A DNA stretch of 64,000 nucleotides from Pseudomonas azotoformans (GTDB taxonomy: Bacteria > Pseudomonadota > Gammaproteobacteria > Pseudomonadales > Pseudomonadaceae), in the NCBI RefSeq assembly GCF_900103345.1, contig NZ_LT629702.1:1798001-1862000 (forward strand). The letters run 5' to 3'. Positions 53,086 through 62,767 of this stretch are shown here, piece by piece. The notes beneath the pieces were generated by a model. That model was not told the DNA's origin. It worked only from the letters and a program-made list of their open reading frames with translations, and searched no databases. How positions within the stretch are numbered: position 1 is the first letter of the stretch; every line of letters starts with the position of its first letter. The position numbers and the translations under genes are program-made.

Positions 53086-53795
53086 GGCTGCACCACCACC
53101 GCAGTGAGGTCATCCTGCGCAGGCCCACGCAGCACGTCGCTGAACAACCGCTCCACCACCTGCCCTGGCGTGCCGGCATTCATCGCGCGCCCTAGTTCCC
53201 GGTGGTTGAGCCCCTGGTACAGTCCATCACTGCACAGCAAGAACACATCACCTGGGTGGGGACGCAGTTCCAGTATCTCCAGACTCAGCGGTTTTCCGGC
53301 GCCAATGGCACGAGTCAAGGCGCGGGCATCTGGATGAGCACGGGCCAGTTCCAGGCTCAAATGCTGCTTGTCCATCAGTTGCTGTTGCAGGGAGTGGTCC
53401 CTGGACAGCTGATACAAACGCTGCCCTCGCCAGAGATAACATCGGCTGTCCCCTGCCCAGATGCACGCCGCGCGGTCACGATCAAGCAACAGCACAACCA
53501 CCGTACTGCCCATGATGCCTGAGGGGCCATCGGCCGCCTGCAACTGGCTGTCGAGCCTGCGCAGGCAGCGTTGGACAGCCTCGACGCGCTGATCGAAGCT
53601 GCCTTGGCCTGGCAGCGCCGCGAGACTGCTGACCACCTTTTGACTGGCCACATTCCCTGCATGATGCCCCCCCATTCCATCGGCGACCGCCCAGCAACCG
53701 CGTTGCGGGCAATCGAGGAATCCATCCTCGTTACGCGCACGACGCTTGCCTTGCGCTGTGCGGCTGGCACTTCGCCAAGGGTGCGCGCAGTTCAC
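53082..53795 (-). CDS. stp1: T6SS PP2C-type phosphatase (Stp1 type)
   Basis: 237 residues from the GTG at 53795, which overlaps the tssM stop as GTGA and has GGAG 5 bases upstream; this start is preferred over the ATG at 53825. All PP2C metal motifs are present: RRARNEDG, VADGMGGHHAG, IWAGDSRCYLW, LLCSDGLYQ and QDDLTAVVV. It dephosphorylates what the kinase phosphorylates, in H1-type systems the FHA protein, and here probably the FHA protein encoded at the other end of this run. Confidence 0.9.
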   Translation of the reverse strand: MNCAHPWRSASRTAQGKRRARNEDGFLDCPQRGCWAVADGMGGHHAGNVASQKVVSSLAALPGQGSFDQRVEAVQRCLRRLDSQLQAADGPSGIMGSTVVVLLLDRDRAACIWAGDSRCYLWRGQRLYQLSRDHSLQQQLMDKQHLSLELARAHPDARALTRAIGAGKPLSLEILELRPHPGDVFLLCSDGLYQGLNHRELGRAMNAGTPGQVVERLFSDVLRGPAQDDLTAVVVQP

Positions 53796-56700
53796 AATTG
53801 CTCCGGCAGCCGAAAGCCGCGCCATGTGGCCATCTGGAACGGGCTGGGGCTGCGTTGGCTGGTGAGCAGGTAGTTGGCACGCAGGCCGGCCAGGTCGGCC
53901 TTGAGTATCTGTGCATCCCTGCCGCTGGCCGGCTCGTTTTGCATCAACTCGAAAAGCCGGAACAACGACCAGGCCCCCCGGTCTTTCTCAATACCCAGCG
54001 GCCGCTCAGTACCGCGCTCCAGTACCAGGCTGCTGCGCCCATTGTCCGCATCAATCGGCCAATGAAACGCCATCGGCACGATGGGGCCGTGACGGTATTC
54101 CAATTGCTGATCGCCCACCCGCAGCGTCGCCCGGTTGACGGCCTGGTCCAGGCTGTAGGGTGCCAGCGTGAACAGAACGGCCCAATCCCCCTGGTCTGCG
54201 TTGAAGAAACCCTGGCGAATCACCTGCGCCCGGGTCAGTTGGTCGAGCAACGAGCGTGAAACCGGCAAGCTGCGGCCCTCAAGGCCACGCAAACGATAGC
54301 GGCTCCCCTCGACACTGACGAACGGCCGCAGGTAGCTGTCATAAAAGTGCTCCATCACCCCCCGTGGTTTGAAGAACGACTGGAAATCACCCAGGGCAAC
54401 ATCGCTGCCGGCATCGGCATTGAAGGGGTAGCGGTGCCGGATCGCCTTCACATAAAAGCCATACACCTCGCTGTGATACCGCTGATTCACGTACCCATAG
54501 GCGTCATCCAGCAGATGGCGCCAGGTTTGCTCGGCAATCCCGTCCAACCAGCCCTTGAGCGGCTGCGGCAGGCGAACAGCGGCGTCACGCAGGTTGCCCA
54601 ACAGCGGCTGCTGTCCATCCATGCGTTGCCTGGCCATCTTGAATGCGGCCTGCTCGGGCGAACTGTCACGGTTCAGTGTCGAAACCTGCAGGTGCAGCTC
54701 ATCCAGCAAGCGCAAGGCTTGGGTCAGCTCGGCCGTCGGGTTCTGCTCTTCATCCAGCAATTGGTGCAAGGGCTCGAAGCGGCGCAGCAATGCGCGTCGG
54801 TTCGTATCAGCCAGCATTTGGCGCGGCAAGGCTCGGGGCAGCAGGCCGGATACCGACGAGCCCAACTCAGCGACCTGCTGGCTCACCGCTTCAAACCTTT
54901 CATGGGTCGGTTGCAGTCGCGTGTGTTCACGCACCTGCCGCAACAACAGCACCAACGCCGACTGGGCGGAAGTGAGGTTCGCGAGCTGCTGCGCATCGTG
55001 CCTCAGGTCGTCACTTTCCAGCAGCCTGACTCGACCCAGCGCATCGCTCCAAATGTCGGCGTACTCGCTGAAGTAACGCTGTTCCAGCGCGAACATAAGC
55101 TTGCGCAAATCCACGACGCTGAGGTCAGTGGCCTCCCCAAGCACCCAGTTGTCCTGGGCGATGGCATTGACCAACTGTGGCCCCTGACTTTCGAAAAACT
55201 GCAGGTATTTACGCGTATAGAAACCCGGGATGGAGGGCTCAACCCTGGAAAACACCGGGCTTTCGGCGAGGCGCAAGGGTTCCAGGTGCCGCGCTTGCTC
55301 GCGCAGTGTCCGGTAGACCACCTCTGCCAGTGACTCACCGCGCAGCGCCTGCCGGGCCTGTGCGACCAACTCATCGTTCAGCGGGGCCAAAAAACCCTGT
55401 TCAACGAGCCGTGCAACGTGTTCGTTCAGGCGCTTGTGTGTCGATGCATCCTCGATGTACCCAACAGTCCGCAGCCCCGCCACTTGCTCAGCCAACCAGG
55501 CCTTGTCACGTCGCTCGGGCAGGTTGAGCATCAGGTAAGCACGCAGGCTGTCCAGCAACTGCTCGCGATCACCCAGGCTGTCACGTACCTGTTGTTCGAG
55601 CCGTATGGTCACGTAGGGCAGCAATTGCTGAAGCAGGGCTTGTTCGTAGGCGCTGTTCAATAACGGCCGACTCATCTCGCCCTGATACAACCCGCCCCGC
55701 TCAACCCAAGGTACTTCGGCCGCCGGTGGAAACACCCCTGTGGCCGCCAGACGACTGTCCAACAGTGCGAGCAACGCCAGGCTGGCGTCCGCTTCGGGTT
55801 GGCCTACAGGCTTGGGGTTGATCAGCTCCCGCAGTTGCACCAGCCGCTGATGGTTGAATGCGTAACTGTGCGCCCACAGCGCCCCGGCCGTACCCACAAC
55901 CAATGAGGCGACCAGCGCCATCAACCCGTGGCGTCGACGGATGCGCTGTCGCTCCGGGGTACGCAGCCCGGCAAGACCGGCCTCGGCAAAAATCACTCGT
56001 TTGAACAGACCCAGGGCAAAACGGGCGCGAACATCCCCCGTCTTCGCACAGGTCAGGTAGAAACCTCGCAGGCCGTCGACACGCTGATAGCGATGGGCGG
56101 CAAACGCACTCTCGATAAACAGGCAAACGGACTCACCCAGGCGAGCGAGATGCTGAGGAAAGCCCAGCATGCGGCCTCTGCGTTCGAGGTTACGTTCCTG
56201 ATGCAAGCGCGGAATCAGCTCGGCGCCCACGCGTTGCAACAACGCGTCGAATGCATCGCGCACCTCGGCGATTTCAATGCCTGCCGCGCCTGCCAGCAGG
56301 CGTTCACCCAGCCAGTCTTCTGCGGCTTCGCCCTGCGGCATATCAAAGAACTCGGCAAACCCGACCAACCGATCAATCTGGGTCAGCACCAGGTAAACCG
56401 GCACATCCACTTGCAGTGACTGCTGGATATCCTGCAAGCGGCTCCGCACATGGCGCGCGTGAAGTTCCAGGTCGTGCTCATTGCTGCTCGAAAGCGTATC
56501 GACTGACAGCGTCACCACCACGCCATCGAGCGGCCGTGCCCTACGCCACGACTTGAGCAAGTCCAACAATGTCGACCATCCCGCCGCATCGACACTGTGG
56601 TCAGGTTGGTTCAGGTATCGACCTGCCATCTCGACAACCACCGCGTCGTCGCCAAAATACCAGTCACAGTATGAGGTGGCGCCAGGCGGCATCACGTGCG

Positions 56701-57166
56701 CCCGGTCGAGCGCCGTCGGCAACCCGGCAGCGGCAAGCAGGCCAGTCTTGCCGCTGCCCTGCTCGCCGATCAACAGGTACCAGGGCAATTCATGGCGCGA
56801 ACGCTCATTGCGCTCGCCGTAGCGGCGGGTGGTTTTCAACGTCTGCAACGCTTCCTTGAAGCGCCCCCGCACCTGCGCCACTTCGTCATTGATCAACGCC
56901 TGCCGCTGATGATGTTCATGCTGTCCGGGTTGATTCAAACGCGCGGAGCGACGTGCTCCCACCAACACCATTGCCAATCCCCATAACAGCAACATTGCGC
57001 TGATGGTCAACAAACGGGCCGTCGAGCCTTGCCAGAAACGGTAGTCGTCCACCGCCAGCAGCGGCCCGACAAACCACACCAGCAGCACACCGGCCAGCAC
57101 CAGCAACAGGCTCCATACCCAACTCTCGCGCAGCACCCTGCCTACGCCCTTGAAGAATGCGTTCAT
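53792..57166 (-). CDS. tssM: T6SS inner membrane protein TssM (IcmF)
   Basis: 1,124 residues. Two N-terminal membrane helices (about 18-35 and 52-70), a cytoplasmic NTPase domain with Walker A GEQGSGKT at 134-141, a third helix near 420 (HGLMALVASLVVGTAGALW), then a large periplasmic domain of about 680 residues ending in LPEQL. It forms the TssJLM trans-envelope complex. GGGAG sits 7 bases before the ATG at 57166; another ATG 4 bases upstream is out of frame. The order tssL-tssM-stp-stk is that of the P. aeruginosa H2-T6SS. Confidence 0.95.
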   Translation of the reverse strand: MNAFFKGVGRVLRESWVWSLLLVLAGVLLVWFVGPLLAVDDYRFWQGSTARLLTISAMLLLWGLAMVLVGARRSARLNQPGQHEHHQRQALINDEVAQVRGRFKEALQTLKTTRRYGERNERSRHELPWYLLIGEQGSGKTGLLAAAGLPTALDRAHVMPPGATSYCDWYFGDDAVVVEMAGRYLNQPDHSVDAAGWSTLLDLLKSWRRARPLDGVVVTLSVDTLSSSNEHDLELHARHVRSRLQDIQQSLQVDVPVYLVLTQIDRLVGFAEFFDMPQGEAAEDWLGERLLAGAAGIEIAEVRDAFDALLQRVGAELIPRLHQERNLERRGRMLGFPQHLARLGESVCLFIESAFAAHRYQRVDGLRGFYLTCAKTGDVRARFALGLFKRVIFAEAGLAGLRTPERQRIRRRHGLMALVASLVVGTAGALWAHSYAFNHQRLVQLRELINPKPVGQPEADASLALLALLDSRLAATGVFPPAAEVPWVERGGLYQGEMSRPLLNSAYEQALLQQLLPYVTIRLEQQVRDSLGDREQLLDSLRAYLMLNLPERRDKAWLAEQVAGLRTVGYIEDASTHKRLNEHVARLVEQGFLAPLNDELVAQARQALRGESLAEVVYRTLREQARHLEPLRLAESPVFSRVEPSIPGFYTRKYLQFFESQGPQLVNAIAQDNWVLGEATDLSVVDLRKLMFALEQRYFSEYADIWSDALGRVRLLESDDLRHDAQQLANLTSAQSALVLLLRQVREHTRLQPTHERFEAVSQQVAELGSSVSGLLPRALPRQMLADTNRRALLRRFEPLHQLLDEEQNPTAELTQALRLLDELHLQVSTLNRDSSPEQAAFKMARQRMDGQQPLLGNLRDAAVRLPQPLKGWLDGIAEQTWRHLLDDAYGYVNQRYHSEVYGFYVKAIRHRYPFNADAGSDVALGDFQSFFKPRGVMEHFYDSYLRPFVSVEGSRYRLRGLEGRSLPVSRSLLDQLTRAQVIRQGFFNADQGDWAVLFTLAPYSLDQAVNRATLRVGDQQLEYRHGPIVPMAFHWPIDADNGRSSLVLERGTERPLGIEKDRGAWSLFRLFELMQNEPASGRDAQILKADLAGLRANYLLTSQRSPSPFQMATWRGFRLPEQL

Positions 57167-57181
57167 TCATTGCTCCCAGCG

Positions 57182-58045
57182 TTACAAGGGCGACCGAGAC
57201 GGCTCTGCCAGCGAAGATTGGAAAGCGTGCAACGTCGCCCTGCGCTCCTGGCCCAGCATCCAGGCGCAACCTGAATACATCACCAGCAAACACGCCAGCA
57301 CACAGACCGCGGCCCAGGTGGCAGGGACAATGCGTATCCGCGCCTGAGAGGCCCCACTGGCGCCTGACGCCGGGATTACCGGAGACCGATCACCGCGCAC
57401 ATGCCTGATCTGTCGATACACGGCGTCGTGTACGGTTTCAAGCTGCGCCCTTCCCCGCTCCATGACGCGGTATTGGCCTTCGAACCCCAACGACAGGCAC
57501 AGGTACATCAACTCCAGCAAGGCCACATGCTTGACGGGGTCACGGGACAAACGCTCAAGCAACCGGAAAAACTTTTCACCGCCAAAGGTTTCGTTGTGGA
57601 AACGACTCAACAGGCTGGTCTTCGACCAATCGCTATGGCCTCCCCACGGCGTGGTGACCACGGCTTCGTCAATGACACTGCACAGCACGTAGCGCGCCGA
57701 CATCACCTGACTGTTCTCTGCCCCCAGATACAAGGCACACGCCTCAAACGCGTTGATACCCGAGGAAAACTGATCATTGAGCGCCGCCAGGCTTTCCCGA
57801 CCGGGGCCGGCCTTGAGCTGGGCCACTTGCAGCAAGAGATCCGAGGCCGCGGTCAACAGCACGTTAGGGCCACTCTTGAAGGTCCGCGCGCCTTGCAGCT
57901 GGGCGGAATAGATCATTCGGTCTTCCAGTTGCTCGAAGCGTGGGGGCGACGGAAAGTCCGTAACGGCTCCGTGCGCCGGGCCGAGGCCTTCACGGTCAAG
58001 CAACACGGTTTTTTCGTCTTGCGGGTATTCACTGTCCATAGTCAT
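57182..58045 (-). CDS. tssL: T6SS protein TssL (DotU)
   Basis: 287 residues from the ATG at 58045, 4 bases after the tssK stop, with AGGAA. The DotU domain contains YVLCSVIDEAVVTTPWG and FHNETFGGEKFFRLLERL, followed by CLSLGFEGQYR, and a single C-terminal membrane anchor (about 248-268). No OmpA or peptidoglycan-binding domain is attached, so this is the short form and another protein must grip the cell wall. Confidence 0.93.
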   Translation of the reverse strand: MTMDSEYPQDEKTVLLDREGLGPAHGAVTDFPSPPRFEQLEDRMIYSAQLQGARTFKSGPNVLLTAASDLLLQVAQLKAGPGRESLAALNDQFSSGINAFEACALYLGAENSQVMSARYVLCSVIDEAVVTTPWGGHSDWSKTSLLSRFHNETFGGEKFFRLLERLSRDPVKHVALLELMYLCLSLGFEGQYRVMERGRAQLETVHDAVYRQIRHVRGDRSPVIPASGASGASQARIRIVPATWAAVCVLACLLVMYSGCAWMLGQERRATLHAFQSSLAEPSRSPL

Positions 58046-58049
58046 GACG

Positions 58050-59378
58050 TCAGTTCCTGATAGCCCAGAAGTTGAGTTCCAGCTCGGCGAATTCGCCGCT
58101 GGCGTGGAAGGCGAAACCACCCGATTGCTCCAGCTGCGCGATGTCACGGTGGCTGAGCTCAAGCATGAAATAGGTCTTGCCGGCGTGAAACGGGATCTGC
58201 CGCGGCGCTACCGGCAACGGTTTGACCTTGATCCCGGCCAGGTGCAGGTTGACCAGTTCACGGATGCGCTCCACCGGTCCGATCTTGAGATGGGCCGGCA
58301 GTCGATGACGAAGCTCCTCCGTATCGCACTGGGCAGTGGCCGCCAGGATAAACGTGGCCGTACCGAGTAACTTGAGATCGCTCACCGGGCACACCAGCAC
58401 CCCGTACTGGCGTGGCTGCAGCGTCAACTGCATCGCCTGCTGTTCCAACACCAGCGACAGCACCGCACGCAGGCCTTCCATCAACCCACGAAAGCTCGCG
58501 CCCTGATCGCCATGTCGGTATTGCAGCGGAAATTGCGCACGTTTGCTGTCGTTGGAAAACGTGCACAGCTCACCAAAAATCGACAGCAACTCCCGATATA
58601 CCACCTCCGGGCGCACCTGGGCCTGGCTCAGGTAATGACGCAATCTCAACTCCGCACGATTGATCAACTGCAGCATCAGAAAGTCGCCGACCTGGGCGCT
58701 GGCAGAGGTGCCGCTTCCCTGGATGCGGGCTGCGATCGCGTCGCCACGGGTTGCCAGCAGGCTGGCAACTTCGTTGATACAAGACGACACATACCCCGAG
58801 CCCTGGAGGTAGATGAACGTCGGTACAAAATCCGCATCCAGCCTCACGCCGCCGTCCTGGGTCGAGTCAACCACCCGGGCAACCTGGAGTTTCACGTAGC
58901 ACACGTCACCGGGCGACTCGCCCAGCATCAAGCGCAAGTCCGGGCGCGCGCACTTGATCTGGCAACGGGAGTCGACGCCGGCATTGGAGTCACCGATCTC
59001 CGTATCACAGGCGACATAGCGTGCCAGGACATCGCCTTGTTCCTTCGTACGCACCTCAACCTGATTATCGGTTGCCAGCGGCAGCGCCAGGTAAACAGCC
59101 TGCCGGCCCACATTGGCAGGCACCTGCAACACCAACGGCTCCATGGTCCCGCTCAGCTCGAACAGGCTGCCGTCCGGTAACACCCCGCTGGCCTGGTTGA
59201 CCACAACCTTGCCCAGGTTCAGGTACTGCACATCGACTTCAAGGTTCAGGAAGCCCCAGGCATCACTGCTCAGCAGGCGGGTACGGTTGAGTTGCCGATG
59301 GTAGTAGCGGTCGCTGTGCTGCAAGTGCTGGGGTCTCAGCAGCATGCCCTCTTGCCAGATAACGTTATGGGTCTGCAT
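58050..59378 (-). CDS. tssK: T6SS baseplate protein TssK
   Basis: 442 residues from the ATG at 59378 (MQTHNVIWQEGMLLRPQHLQ, the conserved TssK N-terminus). It links the baseplate to the TssJLM membrane complex. The start is 2 bases after the tssJ stop, whose end supplies the GGAGG ribosome site. The in-frame extension to 59450 lies inside tssJ. Full family length. Confidence 0.94.
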   Translation of the reverse strand: MQTHNVIWQEGMLLRPQHLQHSDRYYHRQLNRTRLLSSDAWGFLNLEVDVQYLNLGKVVVNQASGVLPDGSLFELSGTMEPLVLQVPANVGRQAVYLALPLATDNQVEVRTKEQGDVLARYVACDTEIGDSNAGVDSRCQIKCARPDLRLMLGESPGDVCYVKLQVARVVDSTQDGGVRLDADFVPTFIYLQGSGYVSSCINEVASLLATRGDAIAARIQGSGTSASAQVGDFLMLQLINRAELRLRHYLSQAQVRPEVVYRELLSIFGELCTFSNDSKRAQFPLQYRHGDQGASFRGLMEGLRAVLSLVLEQQAMQLTLQPRQYGVLVCPVSDLKLLGTATFILAATAQCDTEELRHRLPAHLKIGPVERIRELVNLHLAGIKVKPLPVAPRQIPFHAGKTYFMLELSHRDIAQLEQSGGFAFHASGEFAELELNFWAIRN

Positions 59379-59379
59379 C

Positions 59380-59874
59380 TCAGTCCTCCGTCCTGTCGGG
59401 TTGAGGTACCGCCATCCGGATACCCGTCTGGTCCAGCACAATGTCGGCACGGGTAAGTTGCCCTGGGGTCACCGGCAGCACCCATCGCCATTGCACATGG
59501 GGCAAATCACGATAGGCCGCCAGCACGCCGACATAGCGACTGCGCGGTTCGACGCTGAGCTTGAGCGCCAGCCGTTCACCGGGGCGCAGTTCCAGTTCCT
59601 CGCCGCTGATCCAATCCTTGGGCAATGCCTGCTCGGCCCGGCCATAGAGGCTGAAGAAATCGGCGTTTTCAAATGCCACCGGATGCCGCAGCGCCAGCAG
59701 TTGCACCACCACGGGCGAGGGGCGACCGTGAAGGTCGGGGTTGACCTCGTCGCTGGCTGTCATCGTCAGGTCCAGTTTGGTCCGAGTGGAAAAAAGTGAA
59801 AGGGTGCTGCATCCCGCCAGCAGCCCCAGCAGTAGCAGCATTGATGAAACAGCGACCCGAGACCGGCCAATCAT
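59380..59874 (-). CDS. tssJ: T6SS outer membrane lipoprotein TssJ
   Basis: 164 residues from the ATG at 59874, overlapping the FHA gene stop by ATGA. The lipoprotein signal MIGRSRVAVSSMLLLLGLLA is followed by the lipobox LLAGC and the mature TssJ beta sandwich (LDLTMTASDEVNPDLHGRPSPV, ELELRPGERLALKLSVEP). It anchors the TssJLM complex in the outer membrane. The upstream frame to 59934 lies inside the FHA gene. Confidence 0.93.
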   Translation of the reverse strand: MIGRSRVAVSSMLLLLGLLAGCSTLSLFSTRTKLDLTMTASDEVNPDLHGRPSPVVVQLLALRHPVAFENADFFSLYGRAEQALPKDWISGEELELRPGERLALKLSVEPRSRYVGVLAAYRDLPHVQWRWVLPVTPGQLTRADIVLDQTGIRMAVPQPDRTED

Positions 59875-61043
59875 CCTGCGCACCCCGCGTGAAGGGTGGA
59901 GACCAGGCGTACCTGCTCCTCGTAGGCTTTGCAAAAATCATGACGCAGCACCTGCTCATCCATGGAGGCCTCGTCAGTCAGTTGCCGATAATGGCGTTGG
60001 TATGCCCGCCAATGGGCGCCATCGCCGAAGAACCTGGGTGACTTGCCGTCACGTTCGAAGCGCAGCAGCAGGTGCGCAGGCGCAAAGTTTGCTAGTACAC
60101 CGCGTACGGCAGCCCGACAGGCCACGACCAGAGCCAGTTGATGAACCTGCAGGTCTCGGTAAGCCTGGTCCACCACTTGCTCGGCAGAACGTTGACCAGA
60201 TTCTCCGACACCCAATAGAAAAGCCAAGGCAGCGTGGCTGTCGGCACAGTCTTTCAACGGATTGCGGGTATTGAGCAGCGGAACGGTCAATGTGCCGTGA
60301 ACCTCACTGTTGAGTTCGTCACGGGTTCGCAGGCTTTGTTGCAACCCTTCGAGGGCTTGCCTGAACAGGCCCGCCACCTTGATCGCCAGGGCTTCACGCC
60401 CCGGCGTATCGAGCGTGTCCACCTGGATGCCCAATGTGTCGGCGAACTGCGACCAAAATGTTTCCGAGGTCGCAGGTGGAGGTGTTACGGGGTCAGGTGA
60501 GATAACATCCCTGGCCGGCTCAGCCCACTGCGGTACGACCAGATGATCGTGCTCCGAACTACCCTGGCGTAACACGTCGAGCGGTGCCGGCGGCGTTGCG
60601 TCCAAGGCGTCCAGCTCAGCCGAAGAACTCCCGCGCAATGCCGCGCGATCCAATGTGTCGACAGGATCCAGCCCCAGGAACGCATCGTCTGGAATGGTGT
60701 TTTCCCGGGCAAGTACCGGCCGTGCCGGCTCCACCAGACGGGCATGGATATCGAGCAACCCCAGTTGGTACACATCGCCGTCACTGATCAGGCGTGTCTG
60801 CCCTTTGCACAAACGCTCCATGCTGCCTGACACACCGATGCCGTTGCTGCTGATATCCGTCAGGAAATAGCGGCCCTCTCTAAAACTGACCAAGGCGTGA
60901 TGACTGGAAATCAGGCGGTTGGCATCCGCGAGCACCCAGTCACAACCCGACCCACGCCCGATCACGCCACCGACACCGTCAAACGTCTTGCGCTCAAGCG
61001 GCTCCCCGCTCGCGGTGCTACCGCGTTCAAACATCAACTGCAT
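59871..61043 (-). CDS. tagH: T6SS FHA-domain protein (TagH/Fha2)
   Basis: 390 residues from the ATG at 61043 with GGGAGG upstream. An N-terminal FHA domain (about 20-100) has the phosphothreonine-binding signature GVIGRGSGCDW, SSHHALVSF and SSNGIGV. A proline-rich linker follows, then the TagH/ImpI C-terminal region (FAPAHLLLRFERDGKSPRFF). It probably receives the phospho-signal from the kinase/phosphatase pair encoded downstream. The longer GTG frame at 61061 overlaps the lipoprotein gene and was not chosen. Confidence 0.92.
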   Translation of the reverse strand: MQLMFERGSTASGEPLERKTFDGVGGVIGRGSGCDWVLADANRLISSHHALVSFREGRYFLTDISSNGIGVSGSMERLCKGQTRLISDGDVYQLGLLDIHARLVEPARPVLARENTIPDDAFLGLDPVDTLDRAALRGSSSAELDALDATPPAPLDVLRQGSSEHDHLVVPQWAEPARDVISPDPVTPPPATSETFWSQFADTLGIQVDTLDTPGREALAIKVAGLFRQALEGLQQSLRTRDELNSEVHGTLTVPLLNTRNPLKDCADSHAALAFLLGVGESGQRSAEQVVDQAYRDLQVHQLALVVACRAAVRGVLANFAPAHLLLRFERDGKSPRFFGDGAHWRAYQRHYRQLTDEASMDEQVLRHDFCKAYEEQVRLVSTLHAGCAG

Positions 61044-61057
61044 GACAGCCTCCCTGC

Positions 61058-61189
61058 TCACTGCCCACGACGAGTCGCCTGGGGATCACCCAACGGACGG
61101 TAGTCGGCATCATCAAAGACATAATTGGCGTTACAGCCACTCAACAAACACAACGCAAGCACCAGGGCTTGCCACGGATGAAAAGACAT
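61058..61189 (-). CDS. 43-residue T6SS-cluster lipoprotein (OrfX type)
   Basis: A very short gene. Reading MSFHPWQALVLALCLLSGCN, it has a basic-free signal, hydrophobic core and a clear lipobox LLSGC, leaving a mature peptide of about 25 residues that contains NYVFDDADYRPLGDPQA. The stop at 61058 leaves GGGAGG for the FHA gene 3' to it. Position between sfa and fha is exactly that of the small orfX gene (PA1664) in the P. aeruginosa H2-T6SS. Role unknown; a lipid-anchored peptide tethering to TssJ or the wall is a guess. Confidence 0.75.
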   Translation of the reverse strand: MSFHPWQALVLALCLLSGCNANYVFDDADYRPLGDPQATRRGQ

Positions 61190-61231
61190 CAGGTATCTCC
61201 CATGAAAATAAGCTGCCCGCACATTCCCCGC

Positions 61232-62767
61232 TCAACACTCCTCGCGGGCATCCCCCACGGGGATTTTCAAGCGCGCCAGACGGTAGAGCAGCGTGCGCCG
61301 CGCAACGCCTAACTCGCGCGCGGTACGGGTGCGATTGCCACGGTTCTTGTGCAGGCAATCGATCAGGAACACCCGCTCTACCCGCTCCAGGCGTTGGCGC
61401 AATGTCGCATCGACTGCCCCTGTGGCAGCCGGCACCGGCAAGGACAGGTGTGCCGGCAGGATCACACCGTCGTCACAGAGCAGCACCGCACGTTCCACCA
61501 GGCATTTGAGTTCGCGGACATTGCCTGGGAAGGCGTGACCCGAAAGTTGATCAAGGGCTGCGCTGGACCATCCCACCGGTACACGCCCCAGGGCGGCGGC
61601 GGCTTGTCGTGCAAACTCCCGCGCCAACAGCAGCACATCGCCGTCGCGCTCACGCAGGGGGGGCAGTTCGATGGGAAACTGCGCGAGCCTGTAGTAAAGG
61701 TCCTCGCGAAAACTGCCTTGGGCGACCATTGCGCCGAGGTCACGGTGGGTTGCAGCGATGATGCGCACATCCACCTTGTGAGCCGCACTGGCACCCAATG
61801 GGCGCACTTCGCCCTCCTGCAAGACGCGGAGCAATTTGGCTTGCAGCGACAGCGGCATATCACCGATTTCGTCGAGGAGCAGCGTGCCGCCGTCAGCGCT
61901 GTCAAACAGCCCGGTATGGTTACGCTCAGCCCCTGTGAAAGCACCTTTGCGATAACCGAACAGCTCACTTTCCAGCAGTCCTTCGGGAAACGCCGCACAG
62001 TTCTGCACCACAAATGCTTTGCTCCTGCGTGGCCCCGCAGTATGAATCGCACGCGCCACTACCTCCTTGCCCGTACCGGTCTCGCCGCGCAGCAACACGG
62101 TGTAGGGCGTATCCATGACCTTGCCGATCAAACGATACGTCTCGTCCATCGCCGTACTGCTGCCGATCAAGCCGTAGGCCGAACGCGGGGCCGTTATGCA
62201 AGCAGTGGGTTGGGTGACACGTCCCGTGGCACACTGACATCGCAGTAAAGTCCGTTGCATCAAGGCAAAGCTACCCAGCTCACTCAAGGCGGCGGTGTAG
62301 CCCTGCAGGTTTTTCCGATGCTGACTGGCACACAGCAACACACCCTTGATGCCCCTGCCTCGGTCAAACAAAGGCACGCATGACAACGCTTTCCAGGGCG
62401 TCGCCATTGCCGGCAGGAACCCGCACTCGTACACGCTGCCTTTGTGTTCTTCCAGGCTAAGGGCGGTTTGTTGGTTCAGCACATACTGAAGCACCTGCTC
62501 ATGCTGGAAATCCTTGGTACAGGACGGATCAACAGGGCAAGGCATGCCGTGCAAATGCTGGGCGACCAGCTCAAGCCGGCCAGTGCACTCGTTGCGCCAG
62601 TACCATTGGCTGAGGTCACACTGGCTCAGTTGCGCCGCCGCGGCGACACACAGTCCGGGTAGAGTCGCTTCGTCGTCAGCGCTGCCCAGGCGGATGAACC
62701 CGTCAAGCAGCGTATGGGTACAAGCCGCCGAAAGGGGCAGCAGGGCGAGCAGCCGATCCTCCCTCAT
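61232..62767 (-). CDS. sfa: Sigma-54-dependent activator of the T6SS (Sfa type)
   Basis: 511 residues. The N-terminal sensory region (1 to about 185) has a GAF-like pattern and many Cys/His ([34 protein letters not shown]). The AAA+ core has Walker A GETGTGKE at 228-235, GAFTGA at 275-280 for sigma-54 contact, and [22 protein letters not shown]. The C-terminal Fis-type HTH is [23 protein letters not shown]. It overlaps clpV by ATGA (62764-62767). The target promoters are not in the window. Confidence 0.92.
   Translation of the reverse strand: MREDRLLALLPLSAACTHTLLDGFIRLGSADDEATLPGLCVAAAAQLSQCDLSQWYWRNECTGRLELVAQHLHGMPCPVDPSCTKDFQHEQVLQYVLNQQTALSLEEHKGSVYECGFLPAMATPWKALSCVPLFDRGRGIKGVLLCASQHRKNLQGYTAALSELGSFALMQRTLLRCQCATGRVTQPTACITAPRSAYGLIGSSTAMDETYRLIGKVMDTPYTVLLRGETGTGKEVVARAIHTAGPRRSKAFVVQNCAAFPEGLLESELFGYRKGAFTGAERNHTGLFDSADGGTLLLDEIGDMPLSLQAKLLRVLQEGEVRPLGASAAHKVDVRIIAATHRDLGAMVAQGSFREDLYYRLAQFPIELPPLRERDGDVLLLAREFARQAAAALGRVPVGWSSAALDQLSGHAFPGNVRELKCLVERAVLLCDDGVILPAHLSLPVPAATGAVDATLRQRLERVERVFLIDCLHKNRGNRTRTARELGVARRTLLYRLARLKIPVGDAREEC

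Noticed and set aside
53796..53825. ATG start of the phosphatase at 53825
   Set aside because: It would overlap tssM by 34 bases. The GTG at 53795 overlaps the stop as GTGA and has GGAG at the right distance.
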